Positions 1 to 7,954 of a stretch of DNA of 64,000 nt are shown here, piece by piece. This DNA is from Pseudomonadota bacterium (GTDB lineage Bacteria > Myxococcota_A > Bradymonadia > Bradymonadales > GCA-2716585): assembly GCA_005804885.1 (NCBI GenBank), contig SYOX01000200.1:1-64000 (forward strand), given 5' to 3'. Both the position numbers and the translations under genes were made by a program. The notes under the pieces are model-generated. The model was given only the letters and a program-made list of their open reading frames with translations. It was not told the origin of the DNA and made no database searches. Positions within the stretch are counted from its first letter, which is position 1, and every line of letters starts with the position of its first letter.

Positions 1-515
1 ATCGGCTCAAGCTCCGGGTGGTTGATGTTGCACGGGATGATCGCGCGGCCGGCGGCCACCTCCTGGCGCACGAACTCGGCCTCGACCCCCTCGCGCAGCG
101 CCACGAAGGCCATCTCCTCGGTCACCTCGCCGCGCCGCGCGTAGTGGAGCTGGGTCACCGCGCCGCTGCCGCGCAGGACGCGCCGCCGCAGCCCCTCGGG
201 GATCAGCGCGCTGTCGTGGGCGCTGTAATCGCGCTCGACCTGCTCGACGTCGCCGCGACCCTGAATCCAGCCGCCGCGCACCGATCCCAGGCCGACCCGC
301 GCGTCCACGCCCTGGGGGCCGCTGGTGTCATAGACGCGCAGCGGCGCCTCGCCGCCGCCGATCCGGATCTCGCGCACGGGCACCCGCACGCCGTTGGGGC
401 CTTCGAGGCAGGCCTTGCGCGAGGCCGGAAACGCCTCGGCGAAGTCGGCGCCCCTGGCCGCCGCGCCGGGGGTGGCCGTGCCTGTTCTTGTCCCGCCCTG
501 CTTGCTATGACTCAT
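1..515 (-). CDS. thiC: Phosphomethylpyrimidine synthase ThiC, N-terminal part (cut by window start)
   Basis: The minus strand encodes about 171 residues that run off the left edge of the window. It starts at the ATG whose complement is at 513-515, with GAGGAG about 10 bases upstream. Visible ThiC signatures, in order, are [69 protein letters not shown] and NINHPE. ThiC is the radical-SAM enzyme that turns aminoimidazole ribotide into HMP-phosphate in thiamine synthesis. The radical-SAM cysteine motif lies in the missing C-terminal part. No TPP riboswitch core is recognisable upstream; that space holds a 19-bp tandem array instead. Identity is certain from the family signatures; the gene's regulation is unknown. 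Confidence 0.93.
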   Translation of the reverse strand, partial: MSHSKQGGTRTGTATPGAAARGADFAEAFPASRKACLEGPNGVRVPVREIRIGGGEAPLRVYDTSGPQGVDARVGLGSVRGGWIQGRGDVEQVERDYSAHDSALIPEGLRRRVLRGSGAVTQLHYARRGEVTEEMAFVALREGVEAEFVRQEVAAGRAIIPCNINHPELEP

Positions 516-578
516 GGCGAACGCTCTCCTCAGTGGGGTCAATGCTGAACCAGGCCGGCAAGATATCCGCCAGGGGCC

Positions 579-740
579 GACGGGGTCAATCCCGACGGGG
601 TCATCCGATCCCGACAGGGTCAATCCGATCCCGACGGGGTCACCCGATCCCGACGGGGTCACCCGATCCCGACGGGGTCACCCGATCTCGACGGGGTCAT
701 CCGATCTCGACAGGGTCAATCCGATCCCGACAGGGTCAAT
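579..740. repeat. Tandem array of about nine diverged 19-bp units upstream of thiC
   Basis: The unit is approximately GACGGGGTCACCCGATCCC, with GACAGGGTCAATCCGATCCC variants. The last unit runs into the 3' end of the DUF2203 gene and its GGGTCA supplies that gene's TGA stop. The units are only 18-20 bp and diverged, with no unique spacers, so this is not a CRISPR array. The CGATCCCGAC core also occurs in the 35-bp repeats at 24.4-24.65 kb. The array fills the thiC upstream region. Confidence 0.85.
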
Positions 741-1185
741 GCAGCGTCGGCGCCACGCCTGAGCCCTGGATCGGCTTGCGACCTGAGAAGCCCGCGTCAG
801 CCGCGTGCCACCACGCCACCTCCTCCTCTCCGAACTGCCAGCACAGGCACACAACCTCCCCGTCCAGCTCCCCGTGGAAGTCCACGAGCCCTCGATGGAT
901 GTCCTTGACCACCGCGCCCGCCTCGCCGATCGAGGCCAGCAGGGCGTTGGTCTCGTCCAGGTGAGCCGCAAAGTCTGCCTTGAGCGCCAGCACCGAGGGC
1001 GAGTCGCCCGCCCCCGCGCGCCAGTGCCCCGCCAGGATGTCCACCCCCAGCGCCCTGAGCCCTTCGCCAACCTGCCGGATCGACTCCTGAAGTTGAAAGA
1101 TGCGCGCGAAGTAGATCCGCACGCGGGGCAGCGCCTCATTGGCCTCCTCGACCGTGAAGATCCGCGGCCCATCTGGCTTTGACAT
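736..1185 (-). CDS. DUF2203 family protein
   Basis: A 149-residue protein matching the DUF2203 family along its full length. It has an N-terminal FTVEEANEALPRV (residues 10-22), a central helical stretch, and the hallmark C-terminal block GLVDFHGELDGEVVCLCWQF (99-118) followed by GEEEVAWWH and GFSGRKPI (132-139). The Cys-Leu-Cys-Trp and Trp-Trp-His residues are typical of the family, but no biochemical function is established. The protein is predicted to be cytoplasmic and monocistronic. Its stop codon lies inside the last unit of a tandem repeat array, so the extreme C-terminus (GSGVAPTLH) may have been altered by repeat growth. Confidence 0.85.
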   Translation of the reverse strand: MSKPDGPRIFTVEEANEALPRVRIYFARIFQLQESIRQVGEGLRALGVDILAGHWRAGAGDSPSVLALKADFAAHLDETNALLASIGEAGAVVKDIHRGLVDFHGELDGEVVCLCWQFGEEEVAWWHAADAGFSGRKPIQGSGVAPTLH

Positions 1186-1200
1186 CCGCCCCTCCCGCGC

Positions 1201-1229
1201 TTGCTTGCGCTCTGCGGCCTCCTTATACT
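1201..1229 (+). promoter_or_regulatory. Possible sigma70-type promoter for the TerB-like gene
   Basis: TTGCTT (1201-1206) and TATACT (1224-1229) are separated by 17 bp in an otherwise very GC-rich stretch. A transcript from here would have a leader of about 160 nt before the ATG at 1398. This is motif-based only. An A/T-rich ATTATAG patch at about 1345 is a second, weaker -10 candidate. Confidence 0.45.
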
Positions 1230-1397
1230 CCCGCCGCGCGAGGCGCTGGCATCAAGACCGCGGCCTCGCGCCGACCGGGCGCCTCTGACCACGAACGGTA
1301 GCAGCCCCCCAAGGGGCCTTTCAAGCCGCCGCGCCCCGTGCGACCATTATAGACGACAACGACTGCGCCCGACGCGCCGCCCTTACAGGAGAGTGTC

Positions 1398-2006
1398 ATG
1401 GTCAAGAAGCCCAGCGAGGAAGAGGAGAAGTTCTACACCGAAGCCGAAATCGAGCGCCGCAAGAAAGCCCAGCTCGACGGACAGCTCGGCGCCCTGGCCC
1501 AGAAGGACGCCCAGGACGTCGCCAGCCTGCTCGGCATCAGCGACCTCGACCTGGCCGCCGAGCTCGTCGAGCTGGGCTTCGCCGGGGAGACCGCCGGCGT
1601 CTTCCCGCTGCTGCCCCTCGTCTACGTGGCCTGGGCCGACGGTGAGGTCACAAGCGCCGAGCGCCGCAAGATCCTCGACGCCGCCGTCGACCGCGGCGCC
1701 CTGAGCGGCACCCCCGGCTACGACTTCCTGGAGCAGCTCCTGACCCAGAAGCCCAAGGCCTCCTTCTTCGACACCTGCCTGAGCATCATCCGCAGGATCT
1801 TCGAAAGCACCGACCACGGCGACGACGCCAAGAAAGACCTCGTCTCCCTCTCCCTCGCGGTCGCCAACGCCTCCGGCGGCTTCCTCGGCCTCTTCGGCGA
1901 GAAGGTCAGCGACAACGAGAAGTCGGTCATCCAGGACATCATCGAAGAGCTCGGCATGGCCAACAGCGACGCCGCCAACAAGCTCCTTGACCAGCTCAAG
2001 GGCTGA
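1398..2006 (+). CDS. TerB-like (tellurite resistance-type) helical protein
   Basis: A 202-residue cytoplasmic protein with a charged N-terminus (residues 1-25). The central segment PLVYVAWADGEVTSAERRKI (73-92) is the classic TerB/DjlA-type helix-acidic loop-helix signature. A second acidic copy follows in the C-terminal half (GEKVSDNEKSVIQDIIEEL, about 166-184). Acidic loops of this family bind metal ions in known members. The start is supported by AGGAGAG 6-7 bases upstream. The next gene starts 7 bp after the stop, so the two are probably co-transcribed. The exact role is unknown; other Ter-system genes are not nearby, so a tellurite phenotype should not be assumed. Confidence 0.75.
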   Translation: MVKKPSEEEEKFYTEAEIERRKKAQLDGQLGALAQKDAQDVASLLGISDLDLAAELVELGFAGETAGVFPLLPLVYVAWADGEVTSAERRKILDAAVDRGALSGTPGYDFLEQLLTQKPKASFFDTCLSIIRRIFESTDHGDDAKKDLVSLSLAVANASGGFLGLFGEKVSDNEKSVIQDIIEELGMANSDAANKLLDQLKG

Positions 2007-2013
2007 GCCCGAC

Positions 2014-2280
2014 ATGAGCCTCTCCCCCGATCTCCTCGACCGCCTGCGCTGCCCCTTGACGCACCAGCGCCTCACGCTCGTGGACGCCGACACGCTGGCC
2101 GCCATCAACGGCGCCGCCCTCGGCGGCACCCTGATCACCGCCAGCGGCCGGAAGATCACCTCCCCCGCGCTCAACGCCCTCATCCGGGAGGATCGTCGCG
2201 CCCTCTTCCTGGCCGGCCCCTTCCCCATGCTCCTCCCCGACGACGCCATCGATCCCGACACCATCGGCGCCTGCCCCTGA
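2014..2280 (+). CDS. Trm112-like small protein
   Basis: An 88-residue protein beginning MSLSPDLLDRLRCPLTHQRL, the N-terminal pattern of Trm112/YcaR-type zinc-ribbon-like proteins (LLDxLxCPxxxxxL). It ends in a PFPMLLPDDAI block, also typical of the family (iPiMLxxEA). Only one cysteine is present, so it would not hold a four-Cys zinc site, as in many bacterial YcaR homologues. The ATG at 2014 is preferred over an upstream in-frame ATG at 1987, which overlaps the previous gene. The C-terminal tail IDPDTIGACP is diverged. Probably in an operon with the TerB-like gene. Confidence 0.7.
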   Translation: MSLSPDLLDRLRCPLTHQRLTLVDADTLAAINGAALGGTLITASGRKITSPALNALIREDRRALFLAGPFPMLLPDDAIDPDTIGACP

Positions 2281-2425
2281 AGACCTGATCACTTGTCTGG
2301 CTGTCATCCAGGCGGCGCTCGCTCGCCTTCAAAAAAATGTGACACAAACAAAGGTTCAGTATTGCAGCATTCCGTCAAGGGATCCAAACTCATCGAGGGT
2401 CCATAGCATCAGGTCACTCCAAACC

Positions 2426-3838
2426 ATGAACAGCAGACACCGAAAACACCTCTTGATGATGGCGGCCTCGCTGGCTGCGGTCTATCTGGTGTGGTTGTCT
2501 TCCAGCCTCGGGCAGTTCCTGCCCGAGGCTCTGAGCTCGTGGTACGTGGGCTTCGCGCTCCTGGCCCTGACGACGGGCCTCGCGCTCGCCGCGCTGCCCC
2601 GCCGCGGCCAGACCCCCGCGCCGAACCCTCAAGAAAGCCCCGCCCAGGCGCGACGCCGCCCGCCAACGGCCAGAGCGACCCAGATTGTCTTCACCCCCGA
2701 GGATGAGGCGCCGACGCCCGCACCCCAGCGCGTCGCCGCCCCCTCGGACTTCGGCCGCGAACACCCCTCAAGCTCCTCGGCCCGCATCCAGTCGACCTTC
2801 GAGCCCAACACGCCGCTGCCCACCTGGCAGGTCCACCACACCGACGATCAGCTGCCCAGGCCTCAGGAGCCCGCGCGCGCCGAGGCGCCCGCCCGGGCCA
2901 GCACGGTCGACCCCTTCGGCCCCTACCGGCAGCAGATGGCGCCCCTCTCGGAGCTCAACCCGCCGCCGACCCCGATGGGCTGGGGCGAGCCCTCAAAGCC
3001 CTCTCAGGCCCCGACCGGCTGGGGATCTCAGCCGTCCAACCCGAGCCCGCCGACCGCTCTCACCTGGGGCGCGCCCACGCCCGCTCAGCGCCCCTCGACC
3101 CATGGGGACCTCGACATCCAGGTCATGGCCTCCTTCACCGAGCCCTCCGCCCACCAGGACTCCGAGGCTGCCTTCAGCAGCACCCCCGACAGCTCCATTG
3201 AGGACGCCATCCGGCGCTACACCTTCGACCTCCACGACATCCCCGAGGCGGACTTCTCCCAGGCCCTTGAGAGCATCAACCCCCTCGACTCCCTCTTCGG
3301 CACGGACCACGCCGCGCCCGCCACGCCCAGGCCCACCAACGCCGTCAAGTCGCGCCTCCAGGCGCTCCGCTCCAAGCTCAACGCCGATCTCGACCCCGAC
3401 AACAGGGTCCTGTCGCTGGCCCAGGAGATGACCGCCTCCCTCAACGCCCCCTCGCTGCCCGACATCACCACCTCGCTCACCGGCGGCTCCGCCGCGCCGA
3501 TGGCCGCCGAGCTGCCGGACCTCTTCTCGGCCTACGGCAGCGTCTCGGCTCCTCCGCCCCAGCGCCCCTCCTTTGACTACCTCTCGATCGCGCTGGAGCC
3601 CTTCTCCAACGGCCTGGGCTCCCTCGACCGCGACGACCTCAACCGCCTCTGGCAGGATTACGTCGAGATCAGCAAGCGGTGCGGCAGGGACATGTCGAAG
3701 CTCAACGCCAACAGCTTCCTGGCCCAGCTCCAGCACAACCACGACGCCATCTGCCGCATGTACCAGTGCACCCACGTCGCCTTCCACGTGAAGATCAAGA
3801 ACGGCCGCCCCGCGCTGAGCGCCCACCCGGCCAACTGA
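2426..3838 (+). CDS. Membrane protein with Pro-rich linker and MXAN_5187-type C-terminal domain
   Basis: 470 residues from the ATG at 2426 (a GTG at 2339 is an alternative). Two hydrophobic helices at residues about 9-30 and 36-56 form an N-terminal hairpin, followed by RR and a long Pro/Ala/Ser-rich disordered linker (about 60-365). The C-terminal about 85 residues (DRDDLNRLWQDYVEISKRCG, then FLAQLQHNHDAICRMYQC, then VAFHVKIKNGRPALSAHP) match the domain named after Myxococcus MXAN_5187: a helical F-x-K-L-x-x-N segment, then Cys, then a V-K-x-G-K/R-x-A-L-x-A-x-P strand. This domain is largely confined to Myxococcota-like bacteria. The function is unknown. It is probably an inner-membrane protein with a cytoplasmic C-terminal module. 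Confidence 0.7.
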   Translation: MNSRHRKHLLMMAASLAAVYLVWLSSSLGQFLPEALSSWYVGFALLALTTGLALAALPRRGQTPAPNPQESPAQARRRPPTARATQIVFTPEDEAPTPAPQRVAAPSDFGREHPSSSSARIQSTFEPNTPLPTWQVHHTDDQLPRPQEPARAEAPARASTVDPFGPYRQQMAPLSELNPPPTPMGWGEPSKPSQAPTGWGSQPSNPSPPTALTWGAPTPAQRPSTHGDLDIQVMASFTEPSAHQDSEAAFSSTPDSSIEDAIRRYTFDLHDIPEADFSQALESINPLDSLFGTDHAAPATPRPTNAVKSRLQALRSKLNADLDPDNRVLSLAQEMTASLNAPSLPDITTSLTGGSAAPMAAELPDLFSAYGSVSAPPPQRPSFDYLSIALEPFSNGLGSLDRDDLNRLWQDYVEISKRCGRDMSKLNANSFLAQLQHNHDAICRMYQCTHVAFHVKIKNGRPALSAHPAN

Positions 3839-3865
3839 GCCCTCGCCTCGGCCCCGCGCCCGCCC

Positions 3866-4906
3866 TCAACTCTGAATCGTCACCTCGAAGACCTCGCCGC
3901 CTCGGCAGAAGACCGACGTGAAGTGCGAGCCGTGTACCGCCGCCACCGGCTCCCCAGACAGCGGCCTCCCCTCGGCACCGACCTGCCAGCCTGCTGGCGG
4001 CGAGGGCAGCGGCCAGGCCACGAGCCCAGCGCTTCCTTCTGCGGGGCGGCGTATCCCCACGACGGCGCCCGATGTCGTCAGCTCCAGGCCCCGGATCCTG
4101 TCGCCCTGAAGCACCGACCGCCGCGCCTGACCCCCGGCCTCGACACGGATCACCCCGCCATCGGCCAGCGCCGCCGTGAGGTTGCCGCGCGGATCGGCGG
4201 CCATCGACACGACGCCCTCCGCCGGCGCCGACCACAGCGGCTCTCGCCGGCCCACCTCGAAGGCCGACATGAGCCCGCCGCCGCACCCGACCACTCGCCC
4301 GCGCGGACCGACGCAAAGCGCCTCGATCCGCCCCCCCATCGACCACCCGCCCAGCCGCCCACCGACGCCGTCGACCAGGTGCAGGCCGCCGTCGGCTGCC
4401 CCGATCACCGCGCGCTCGCCGTCGACCGCCGCAGGCCCCGTCGACGGCGCGCTGCCCAGATCGCAGATCCAGCGCTCGCGCCCGGCCAGATCCAGCGCCG
4501 TCAGCGCCCCCGGCGGATCGGCCACCAGCGTCAGCCCCCTCCACAAGAGCGGCGGCCCCACCGGCGGCCCCTCCATCAAGAGCCGCCACAAGGGCCGAGC
4601 CTGCCCGCAGTCCACCCCGAAGATCGACGGCTCGTCGCCCCCGACCATGACCAGCAGCTCGCCGAGCTCGTGGTTCGGCGCCACGAAGACCGGCCCCTCT
4701 CCCCGAAGCTGGACCAGCGCGCCAGCCCTCAAGGGCGCCGACGATCCCGACCTCGGGTGCCCGAAGGGCGCCGCGATCACCACCCCCGGCGCGCCCCCCG
4801 CGCAGACCACCACCGGCTCGCCCGTGACCAGCAGCGCCGCCCCGAGCAGCTCGCCGGGCAAGGACAGCGCGTAGCGCCGCTGCACCTCCATCCTGACCGA
4901 GCTCAT
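3866..4906 (-). CDS. Beta-propeller (PQQ/WD-like repeat) protein
   Basis: 346 residues without a signal peptide. The sequence is a run of short beta-rich blades with recurring G-x-V-V/x-A-x-D/G-x-G-x-L-x-A-F/L-D patterns, for example ALTALDLAGRERWICDLGSA, GERAVIGAADGGLHLVDGVG and GRVVGCGGGLMSAFEVGRRE. This spacing is that of PQQ/WD40-type propellers (about 7-8 blades of about 40 residues). The ATG overlaps the stop of the upstream asparaginase gene by ATGA, so the two are translationally coupled. It is likely a cytoplasmic scaffold or sensor. No catalytic residues are recognisable, and the specific propeller subfamily cannot be fixed by eye. Confidence 0.6.
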   Translation of the reverse strand: MSSVRMEVQRRYALSLPGELLGAALLVTGEPVVVCAGGAPGVVIAAPFGHPRSGSSAPLRAGALVQLRGEGPVFVAPNHELGELLVMVGGDEPSIFGVDCGQARPLWRLLMEGPPVGPPLLWRGLTLVADPPGALTALDLAGRERWICDLGSAPSTGPAAVDGERAVIGAADGGLHLVDGVGGRLGGWSMGGRIEALCVGPRGRVVGCGGGLMSAFEVGRREPLWSAPAEGVVSMAADPRGNLTAALADGGVIRVEAGGQARRSVLQGDRIRGLELTTSGAVVGIRRPAEGSAGLVAWPLPSPPAGWQVGAEGRPLSGEPVAAVHGSHFTSVFCRGGEVFEVTIQS

Positions 4907-6003
4907 CGAAAAATCTCGAAGCAGGGCCGCAGCTTGCCGACGACCATCCCGCGGTTGTTGAGCGTCTCCGGCGCCGCGGCCCGCCGCAGCGGGCCGTCCT
5001 CGAAGCCCCGATCGAGCAGCCCGAGCTGGATGAGCAGCTCAGGGACGACCACCCGACGGACGCGATCGGCGCCGTCCCCGTCGGCGATCTTCACCGCCAC
5101 GCCCAGCCCCTTCGGGTAGCGCTCGCAAGCGCCCACGCCCAGCCCGTAGGCCCCCATCGCCCCCACCTTGGCGAAGACGACGCCGCCGAGCGCCCGCATC
5201 AGAGCGGTGTCCAGGCGGCCCGTGCCCCCGACAAGCTCAGGGTGGGCCACGCCGGCCGCGAAGATCTCGCGCAGCGCCGCTCTGGCCCCGGGCTCGACCT
5301 CGGGGGCCTGCTCCGGCGCCGCGAGCCGGGCGAAGAGCAGCGCCAGCCCGGACAGCGGGAGCGCGAAGGTCGGCGCGGAGCAGCCGTCCACGGCCAGGCC
5401 GATGTCCTCGATCGGGACGCCCGACAGCCCCGCGACCAGCGCCAGGATCCGCCGCTGGAGCGGGTGCTCGACGGACAGGTAATCCTCCAGGGGCCAGCCC
5501 TTGTGGGTGCAGACGAGCAGCATGCCGGTGTGCTTGCCGCTGCAGTTGCAATGCAGCGCGGTGGGCTCGCGGTTGGCCGCGATGAGGGTGTGGCTCGTCG
5601 GGACGTGCACGGGCGGGTGCGCCCCGCACTGGAGCTGGTCGATCTCCAGCCCGCCGTACTCCAGCAACCTCGCCACGCGGCCGGTGTGGGCGGGCTCGCC
5701 GCTGTGGGAGGCCATCATGACGGCCAGATCCGCCGCCTCGATGGTGTAGCCGGCCTTCGCCGCACGGCCAGGACCAGCCTTTCGGGCCAGCGGCGCGCGG
5801 TGGATCCCGTCCATCACCAACGGCATCAGCTGGAAGGGCTTGGCCGTCGAGCGCAAGTGGACCAGGGTCCCCGGATCGCCCCACGCGGCCACCGGCGCGC
5901 CGTCGGGCGCGACCGCCGCGATGGACCCGAGGTGCACCCCGTCGACGAGGGGCGCGCCGCGCAGCTCACCGCGCAGCGACTCGACAATCGGTTGATGACT
6001 CAT
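4903..6003 (-). CDS. L-asparaginase II family (AnsA/Rhizobium type) amidohydrolase
   Basis: 366 residues from the ATG at 6003 (MSHQPIVESLRGE). A 45-codon upstream extension lacks family similarity. Family signatures are LVHLRSTAKPFQ near residue 50, MMASHSGEPAHT, CGAHPPVHVPTSH, HCNCSGKHTGMLLVC, AVDGCSAPTFALPL and VGGTGRLDTALM. This is the asparaginase class unrelated to the E. coli enzymes, hydrolysing Asn to Asp plus ammonia. The SGKHTGML block and paired cysteines are conserved in that class. It lacks a signal peptide, so it is cytoplasmic. It is the first gene of a two-gene unit with the downstream propeller gene (ATGA overlap). Confidence 0.85.
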   Translation of the reverse strand: MSHQPIVESLRGELRGAPLVDGVHLGSIAAVAPDGAPVAAWGDPGTLVHLRSTAKPFQLMPLVMDGIHRAPLARKAGPGRAAKAGYTIEAADLAVMMASHSGEPAHTGRVARLLEYGGLEIDQLQCGAHPPVHVPTSHTLIAANREPTALHCNCSGKHTGMLLVCTHKGWPLEDYLSVEHPLQRRILALVAGLSGVPIEDIGLAVDGCSAPTFALPLSGLALLFARLAAPEQAPEVEPGARAALREIFAAGVAHPELVGGTGRLDTALMRALGGVVFAKVGAMGAYGLGVGACERYPKGLGVAVKIADGDGADRVRRVVVPELLIQLGLLDRGFEDGPLRRAAAPETLNNRGMVVGKLRPCFEIFR

Positions 6004-6177
6004 GCCTGCTGACCTTCTCGATGGATTTTGACCATGACCAACCAGATCTTCGATGGGGTGACTCCAAGGCAGAGGCCCGCAGGCAAGGTGTACCAGAAAC
6101 GAGGGCCAGCGGCGATCAGCGCCTGAGCGCGGCGACAAGGCGAGGAGCCTTGCGGTGTGTCGTGGAGGCGCGGGCGA

Positions 6178-7278
6178 TCAGCGCCAGAGGTCGCCCTGGT
6201 CGGGGGGTCGCAGGGCGGCGGCGATGAGCTTGCGCGTGGCGCTGGAGAGGGGCTGGGCGTCGAGGTCGTCGGGGGCGACCCAGCGGAAGGGCTGCGGGAG
6301 GGAGGCCGGCGGCGAGCCGATCAGGCGGGCCTCGAAGGGGTGGCAGGTCAGCAGGATGTGGGTCAGGGTGTGGGTCAGGGACGGGCGGGCCTGGCCGAGG
6401 TCGACGCTCAGCCCCAGGGCGCGCAGGTGGTCGTCGAGGGCGACGCGGCGGGAGGCCTCGTCGACAGGATCGACGAGCTCGACGGTGGGGAACTCGAAGA
6501 GGCCGCCGAAGAGGCCGCCCTCGGGGCGCTGAAGCAGGAGGCAGCGGTCGGCCTCGGGGTCGACCACGAGGGCGGCGGCGACGGCCATCAGGCGCCTGGG
6601 CTTGCGCTGCGGCGGGCGCGGCAGGGCGTCGACGCGGTCCAGGGCCAGGGCTCGGCAGCGGTCGGCCAGCGGGCAGGAGGCGCAGGCCGGGGCGCGGGGG
6701 GTGCAGACGAGGGCGCCGAGCTCCATGAGGCTCTGGTTGAAGTCGCGGGCGCGGTCGGGGGGGATGAGGGACTCGGCCAGGGCCCAGAGGCGGCGCTGGG
6801 TGGGGGTGGCGCGGGGGTCCTCGTCGATGGCGAAGAGCCGGCACAGGACGCGGATGACATTGCCGTCGACGATCGGGGCGGGCAGTTCGAAGGCGATGGA
6901 GGCGATGGCGCCGGCGGTGTAGCGGCCGACGCCGGGCAGGCCGAGCAGCCCGTCGAGGGTGTCGGGCAGGCGGCCGGCGTGGTCGCGGGCGATGGCCTGG
7001 GCGGCGGCGTGGAGCGAGTGCGCGCGCCGGTAGTAGCCGAGCCCGCTCCACAGGGTCAGGACCTCCTCGATGGGGGCGCGGGCCAGGGCGTCGACGTCGG
7101 GGAAGGCGTCGATCCAGCGCTCGAAGTAGGGGACGACGGTGGCCACCTGGGTCTGCTGGAGCATGATCTCGGAGATCCAGACCTTGTAAGGGGTCGGATC
7201 CGAGCGCCAGGGCAGGGTGCGCTGGTGGTCCTTGAACCAGGCCAGCAGGGCTTCGCTCAACTCTGCCATCTGTGTCAT
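6178..7278 (-). CDS. mutY: A/G-specific adenine glycosylase MutY
   Basis: 366 residues. The helix-hairpin-helix glycosylase domain (1-225) begins WFKDHQRTLPWRSDPTPYKV. The catalytic Glu lies in ISEIMLQQTQV and the catalytic Asp in PIVDGNVIRV; LPGVGRYTAGAI is the HhH motif. The [4Fe-4S] loop is intact (C-x6-C-x2-C-x5-C within VCTPRAPACASCPLADRC). A C-terminal NUDIX-like 8-oxoG recognition domain follows (AAALVVDPEADRCLLLQRPE, GGLFGGLFEFPTVE). MutY removes A mispaired with 8-oxoguanine. Length and domain order are normal for the family. It appears monocistronic, and its upstream region carries several inverted TGGCC-containing repeats. Confidence 0.95.
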   Translation of the reverse strand: MTQMAELSEALLAWFKDHQRTLPWRSDPTPYKVWISEIMLQQTQVATVVPYFERWIDAFPDVDALARAPIEEVLTLWSGLGYYRRAHSLHAAAQAIARDHAGRLPDTLDGLLGLPGVGRYTAGAIASIAFELPAPIVDGNVIRVLCRLFAIDEDPRATPTQRRLWALAESLIPPDRARDFNQSLMELGALVCTPRAPACASCPLADRCRALALDRVDALPRPPQRKPRRLMAVAAALVVDPEADRCLLLQRPEGGLFGGLFEFPTVELVDPVDEASRRVALDDHLRALGLSVDLGQARPSLTHTLTHILLTCHPFEARLIGSPPASLPQPFRWVAPDDLDAQPLSSATRKLIAAALRPPDQGDLWR

Positions 7279-7440
7279 GGTGACCGCCTCGTGAGGTTGC
7301 GCCGCTGGTCTGGCGCGCCGGGCCGGGCGAAGATCCCGTCAGGGCGGGGCGGAGAGCGGGGGCGGCTGGCCGGGGTGCCTACTCGAATGGCCACTGGGTG
7401 GCCAGTGTAGCAGCCGGTGTGACGCAATGGCCGAGGATCT

Positions 7441-7463
7441 GTGGCCTCAAGGCCACTTTTTTG
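7441..7463 (+). terminator. Rho-independent terminator-like hairpin
   Basis: GTGGCC-TCAA-GGCCAC is a perfect 6-bp stem with a tetraloop followed immediately by six Ts on the plus strand. No plus-strand gene lies directly upstream; mutY is transcribed away from it. It could therefore end a short unannotated transcript or act as part of a cluster of TGGCCA inverted repeats (about 7388-7462) in the mutY upstream region. Confidence 0.5.
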
Positions 7464-7587
7464 AGTGGGGCGTGCGTTCTCGAACGGGCGAGCGGCACAC
7501 CGACCTACACGCACCGACATCGTGCGCGTCGGATTCGGGAGCACATTGTGGGGCGCGCGGGGAGAAAACCGCCGCCGGAAAAAAAGC

Positions 7588-7603
7588 TGGCACGCGACTT
7601 GTA
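7588..7603 (+). promoter_or_regulatory. Sigma54-type promoter candidate
   Basis: TGGCACGCGACTTGTA matches the -24/-12 consensus TGGCACRNNNNTTGCW at all fixed positions except T for C in the -12 GC element. It is preceded by an A-tract (7579-7585). The predicted start would fall around 7614, at the 5' edge of a strong long-range helix. This is motif-based; the T in the -12 dinucleotide weakens it. Confidence 0.45.
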
Positions 7604-7614
7604 GAAGAGAAAGG

Positions 7615-7865
7615 GTGGAGAGCGGGTCCAACCGAATAAGAAGCGAGGACCCTACTTACCTTAGCCAGAACCCACCGGGCCGTCTCGCCAACGGTCTATA
7701 TCCTCTACCGACCGCTCTCCACGGGTCGAGCCAGACAGCCCGACCCGGATGTTCGTTGTCCCAGGCCGGCCCCACGGGGTCGAGCATCCCTCGCTTCAAA
7801 CAAGAACATTCATGCTTCAGCTGTCACACCCTCGGTCCTCAGGGACCGGGGGTGTTTTATTTCTT
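7615..7865 (+). ncRNA. Candidate structured non-coding RNA (or long leader) of about 250 nt
   Basis: The 5' segment GTGGAGAGCGG (7615-7625) is perfectly complementary to CCGCTCTCCAC (7712-7722). Nested inside is GAGGA (7645-7649) with TCCTC (7701-7705). Next come a GGGTCG...CGACCC hairpin (about 7723-7746) and a 9-bp helix GGATGTTCG/CGAGCATCC (about 7747-7789), then a 13-bp terminator stem ending in a T-rich run. A sigma54-like promoter sits just upstream and no credible ORF fills the interval. It does not show the signature sequences of tmRNA, RNase P RNA, SRP RNA or 6S RNA that I would recognise. It could instead be the leader of the gene at 7955, with the terminator acting as an attenuator. 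Confidence 0.5.
7826..7865 (+). terminator. Strong intrinsic terminator
   Basis: ACACCCTCGGTCC (7826-7838), loop TCAG, GGACCGGGGGTGT (7843-7855) pair over 13 bp with one G-U, followed by TTTATTTCTT. It lies 90 bp before the start of the Cys-cluster gene, so it either ends the upstream ncRNA candidate or attenuates that gene. Confidence 0.85.
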
Positions 7866-7954
7866 GCCCTCGACCCGGGGGCGAAGCTGGGGCAAGATCC
7901 TTGGTGGGTGTCAGGTCGAGGCGCCACCGGGGACAACAGACCCCAGGAGGATGA

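Noticed and set aside
516-760. TPP riboswitch upstream of thiC
   Set aside because: No CUGAGA or other TPP-aptamer core is visible on the minus strand; the interval is filled by the 19-bp tandem array.
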